From an uncultured Lentisphaeria bacterium (lineage in GTDB: Bacteria; Verrucomicrobiota; Lentisphaeria; Victivallales; Victivallaceae), in contig CASFXO010000297.1 in NCBI GenBank assembly GCA_949298665.1, positions 1 through 6,949 of the forward strand: a stretch of 6,949 nucleotides of DNA. The letters run 5' to 3'. The position numbers were made by a program, and so were the translations under genes. This document shows, piece by piece, positions 6,536 through 6,949 of this stretch (its first letter is position 1; every line of letters begins with the position of its first letter). Under the pieces are notes generated by a model. That model saw only the letters and a list, made by a program, of their open reading frames with translations, did no database searches and had not been told where the DNA came from.

Positions 6536-6949
6536 ATGAAAATATTTCACCTGCTTTTCTGTCTGTGCCCGCTTCTTTCCGCGTTCTGCGTGGAGGAGAC
6601 GACCGTGCCCGCGGCAGACCGGAATTCCGCCGCGGCGGCTGATGCCGCCATATCCGCGACACCGGAATCCACCACCGGACAATCCGCCGCCCGACCGTCC
6701 GACAACCCACCGGCGGTTCAGCCGACCTCCGCAACGGCGGCCCCCACCGCGCCGCCTTCCATCCTGACCGGCTCCGGCGACGGCAGCAGCCGCCCGGGAA
6801 TCCGGCATACCTGGATCGGGTCCGGCCCCTCCGGCTACACCCCGTGGTACTGGTGGAAAATTCCGCCGCCCTGGACGCCGTCTTTTGCCCGGGATCCGTG
6901 GTACTGGCAACGTCTCCCGCAGCCGACGCCGCGCGGAGAACTCACACCG
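6536..6949 (+). CDS. Unrecognised exported Ala/Pro/Trp-rich protein (3' end outside window)
   Basis: 138 codons are visible and open at the right edge. I do not recognise the family. Residues 1-18 look like a signal peptide (MKIF, hydrophobic core, then SAFC); the Cys18 context lacks a proper lipobox because Phe precedes it, so lipoprotein status is doubtful. Residues about 24-75 are a low-complexity Ala/Thr/Ser/Pro linker typical of surface or periplasmic proteins. From residue 92 the sequence becomes aromatic, and a motif PWYW-x-[KR]-[IL]-P-x-P occurs twice (103-112 and 121-130), exactly 18 residues apart. No ribosome binding site precedes the ATG, but a strong promoter ends seven bases upstream. 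An in-frame GTG at 6605, six bases after GGAGGAG, is an alternative start, but it would remove the signal sequence and is less likely. The antisense frame over 6455-6910 is Arg/Gly-rich and lacks start signals, so I prefer the plus-strand gene. Confidence 0.65.
   Translation, partial: MKIFHLLFCLCPLLSAFCVEETTVPAADRNSAAAADAAISATPESTTGQSAARPSDNPPAVQPTSATAAPTAPPSILTGSGDGSSRPGIRHTWIGSGPSGYTPWYWWKIPPPWTPSFARDPWYWQRLPQPTPRGELTP

Noticed and set aside
6455..6910. A minus-strand open frame of 151 codons opposite the exported protein gene.
   Set aside because: Arg/Gly-rich composition, no ribosome binding site or promoter, and it runs through the promoter region of recN; the plus-strand frame has a promoter and a signal peptide.

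Overview
The window looks like ordinary chromosomal sequence from a GC-rich bacterium of the Planctomycetes-Verrucomicrobia-Chlamydiae (PVC) group, most plausibly Lentisphaerota or Verrucomicrobiota. The main pointer is the 52-residue basic protein at 1340-1498, which resembles a small-protein family I know from those phyla. The phylum is an inference from that one family and from general codon and gene style; no rRNA or other phylogenetic marker was compared. I see no tRNA, rRNA, CRISPR array, transposase, integrase or attachment site.

Layout. (1) 1-1186, minus: an exported 5'-nucleotidase-type metallophosphoesterase, cut by the left window edge. (2) 1187-1339: a short AT-rich divergent intergenic region with a promoter candidate for the next gene. 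(3) 1340-1498, plus: the small basic protein gene, too short for usual ORF cut-offs, followed by two consecutive intrinsic terminators. (4) 1631-1786: leader region with a 9-bp inverted repeat that may be an operator. (5) 1787-2545, plus: a TIM-barrel sugar phosphate isomerase/epimerase. (6) 2546-2615: convergent intergenic region holding a nested GC hairpin. (7) 2616-6430, minus: a compact three-gene unit transcribed in the order recN, RluA-type pseudouridine synthase, mraY. (8) 6431-6535: divergent promoter region. (9) 6536-6949, plus: the start of an unrecognised exported protein rich in Ala, Pro and Trp, cut by the right window edge.

How the genes relate. recN and the pseudouridine synthase overlap by four bases (ATGA), and mraY follows after 36 bases, so the three are probably one transcript joining DNA break repair, RNA modification and peptidoglycan lipid I synthesis. 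mraY here is not next to other mur/fts genes, which is unusual given its normal place in the division and cell wall cluster. The small basic protein gene is insulated by its own promoter and tandem terminators. The isomerase appears to be a single-gene unit.

No new multi-gene system is evident. The parts most worth a second look are the Trp/Pro-repeat exported protein with an apparently leaderless promoter, the insulated small basic protein gene, the inverted repeat upstream of the isomerase, and the mraY context.
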